7,272 bases of DNA. Source: Desulfomicrobium sp. (GTDB lineage: Bacteria > Desulfobacterota > Desulfovibrionia > Desulfovibrionales > Desulfomicrobiaceae). The stretch is taken from assembly GCA_003542385.1 (NCBI GenBank), contig DPKT01000310.1:3979-11250 (forward strand). Reading direction: 5' to 3'. Under the pieces are notes generated by a model. It was not told the origin of the DNA. It did no database searches and saw only the letters and a list, made by a program, of their open reading frames with translations. Positions 6,232 through 7,272 of this stretch are shown here, one piece after another (positions within the stretch are counted from its first letter, which is position 1; the number at the start of each line of letters is the position of its first letter). The position numbers and the translations under genes are program-made.

Positions 6232-6577
6232 CACTCTCTTTTTCAACTGTGGGCCATGTCGCCCTGCGCTTGAGCCATACAATCTAGACCAACAGGGACC
6301 TGAGGGCTATTTGCCTAGGCGGGATTCTCACTCCATCTCCACCAACGGGACATCGTTAACGGCACAGCCTTACCCCAGCCCTCCCCAAAGGAGTCGATCT
6401 GTTGCGCACGGCGACGGGGTGTCACGCTAGATACGTATTACCAGCAGGGCTACTCCACCCACGTTTTCAAACAATCAACAGTTCGCGTAGCTGAAACTCA
6501 AATCCCCCTTGTAATACATGCCGATTGAGCAGCCGCAAAACTCGCCTTGTGTCATACAAAAAAATGAGCAGAGGCGC
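6232..6577. other. Non-coding stretch between integrase and csgG-like gene
   Basis: No convincing gene in either strand; only short frames interrupted by stops. It contains a segment resembling the 3' end of a tmRNA or tRNA (6319-6344), a tract resembling degenerate REP-type repeats (accccagccctccccaaagg, 6372-6391), and two short dyads, TGTA-a-TACA (6510-6518) and TTGT-gtcat-ACAA (6547-6559). A minus-strand frame of about 37 codons ending at 6318, Trp-rich (RWWRWSENPA), has no clear ribosome binding site and is not called as a gene. The stretch may be a degraded island boundary or a regulatory leader. Confidence 0.5.
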
Positions 6578-6607
6578 TTGCACGCACCTTTTGTTTCCAG
6601 ATATGAT
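6578..6607 (+). promoter_or_regulatory. Sigma70-type promoter of the csgG-like gene
   Basis: -35 TTGCAC (6578-6583) and -10 TATGAT (6602-6607) are separated by 18 bases, each within one or two changes of consensus. Predicted start is near 6614, giving a leader of about 34 bases before the ATG. The lipoprotein gene therefore appears to be transcribed independently of the integrase. Confidence 0.65.
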
Positions 6608-6637
6608 TCGCCAAATTGCTACTCATTGAATCTCGAT

Positions 6638-6645
6638 GGAGGGAG
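6638..6645 (+). promoter_or_regulatory. Ribosome binding site of the csgG-like gene
   Basis: GGAGGGAG ends 2 bases before the ATG at 6648; its core GGAGG (6638-6642) is 5 bases away. This strong site decides the start and excludes the overlapping +1-frame reading that begins at 6518. Confidence 0.8.
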
Positions 6646-6647
6646 AC

Positions 6648-7272
6648 ATGAATCTGTTCAAAAGTTTTGTCCTTGCTCTGACACTGGCACTATCAATCAC
6701 TGGCTGCGCAACTGTCACCAAGCCCAAAGTGGAAAAGGTGCCCGAACAACAACCCGTCGCCAGCAAAGCAATCGAGGCCCAAAAAGCTTCACCATATAAA
6801 GGGTTAAAAAGAAAAGTGGCGATTGGCAGATTTACAAACGAGACTAAATACGGCCAAAGCTTCTTTCTTGACAAAAATAACGACCCCGTTGGCAAACAAG
6901 CTGTAGATATTCTTTCCGCCACGCTGATGGCCACGGACAAATTCATTCTTCTTGAGCGAGCAGACCTGGACAAGATCTCCAAGGAACTTGAACTTGGCGA
7001 TGCATCTCCCTTGAAGAACATGGCCGACTACCTCATTGTCGGCTCCGTGACGGAATTTGGCAGAAGGGAAGCTGGCAAGGTCGGAATCTTTAGCCGTACC
7101 AAAGAACAGCTTGCCTATGCGAAAGTTCACGTACGCCTTTTAGATGTTCGCACTGGGCAGATTATCTACGCAGAAGAAGGCGATGGCGAAGCGTCATCTG
7201 AGGCAGGCACAGTCTTCGGAGTCGGGTCTAGGGCAGGCTATGACTCCACGATCAACGACAAAGCCCTTGAAG
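6648..7272 (+). CDS. CsgG-family outer-membrane lipoprotein (3' end outside window)
   Basis: N-terminal 208 residues of a CsgG/HfaB-type lipoprotein. Family members form outer-membrane export pores (curli CsgG) or anchor surface structures (Caulobacter HfaB); related short lipoproteins join envelope complexes. The signal peptide is lipoprotein type: MNLFK, a hydrophobic stretch, then lipobox ITGC with Cys20. Ala follows the Cys, so no Asp inner-membrane retention signal is present. A low-complexity linker (about 22-50) precedes the CsgG core: KVAIGRFTNET, YGQSFF, GKQAVDILSATL, FILLERADLDKI, ADYLIVGSVTEFGR and VRLLDVRTGQIIY. The frame is open to the window end. It has its own promoter and ribosome binding site. 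Base use differs from the core genes (29/60 G/C at 6661-6720 and 21/60 at 6781-6840, against 41/60 in the AOR gene), which suggests horizontal acquisition. The specific role is unknown. In other bacteria such genes often precede DUF4810 and DUF799 (GNA1162-like) lipoprotein genes, which would lie beyond the window. Confidence 0.9.
   Translation, partial: MNLFKSFVLALTLALSITGCATVTKPKVEKVPEQQPVASKAIEAQKASPYKGLKRKVAIGRFTNETKYGQSFFLDKNNDPVGKQAVDILSATLMATDKFILLERADLDKISKELELGDASPLKNMADYLIVGSVTEFGRREAGKVGIFSRTKEQLAYAKVHVRLLDVRTGQIIYAEEGDGEASSEAGTVFGVGSRAGYDSTINDKALE

Noticed and set aside
6518..6799. Plus-strand 93-codon frame
   Set aside because: Overlaps the promoter and the first 150 bases of the csgG-like gene in another frame; the lipoprotein start has the strong ribosome binding site and signal peptide.
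6232..7272. attR copy of the tRNA-Leu 3' end
   Set aside because: No segment to the right of the integrase repeats cttcggcacca or the T arm, so the island's right end is not in the window.
1..7272. CRISPR array, retron, toxin-antitoxin pair or other defence system
   Set aside because: No regularly spaced repeats, reverse transcriptase, or small overlapping gene pair with ribosome binding sites was seen on either strand.

Overview
This window looks like chromosomal DNA from a sulfate-reducing member of the Desulfovibrionales (Desulfovibrio/Desulfomicrobium-like). That is an inference from a tungsten-type aldehyde:ferredoxin oxidoreductase, GC-rich housekeeping genes and general gene content; no rRNA or other decisive marker is present.

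Layout. (1) Positions 1-986 hold the C-terminal part of an aldehyde ferredoxin oxidoreductase (+), closed by a strong intrinsic terminator at 1015-1056. (2) Positions 3872-1102 on the minus strand are a tight two-gene operon: ribF (riboflavin kinase/FAD synthetase), then 8 bp later a ClC-family chloride transport protein with two C-terminal CBS domains. A promoter candidate sits at 3908-3937. (3) Positions 3873-4073 are an intergenic stretch that becomes very AT-rich (16 G/C in the 70 bases 3961-4030). It lies between the divergent ribF promoter and a tRNA gene. (4) Positions 4074-4160 are tRNA-Leu(CAG) with an encoded CCA, followed by its own terminator. (5) Positions 4261-6231 encode a large DUF6538-type tyrosine recombinase reading away from the tRNA. 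This is the classic left end of an integrated genomic island or prophage. (6) Positions 6232-6647 are a 416-bp stretch with no convincing gene. It holds a good sigma70-type promoter for the next gene plus some relic-like sequence. (7) From 6648 to the window end is the N-terminal part of a CsgG-family outer-membrane lipoprotein, open at the right edge and clearly lower in GC than the genes on the left.

Interpretation. The left part (1-4160) reads as ordinary core chromosome: aldehyde oxidation, flavin cofactor synthesis, anion transport and a tRNA. The tRNA 3' end is the probable integration site, and everything to its right is probably accessory DNA delivered by the recombinase. The first cargo gene visible is a CsgG-like lipoprotein, whose relatives assemble secretion pores or periplasm-spanning lipoprotein complexes. 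The right end of the island (attR) is not recognisable in the window. I do not see a convincing undescribed system. The points most worth a second look are the island junction with a tandem repeat upstream of the integrase, the channel-like substitutions in the ClC protein, and the unexplained 6232-6577 stretch.
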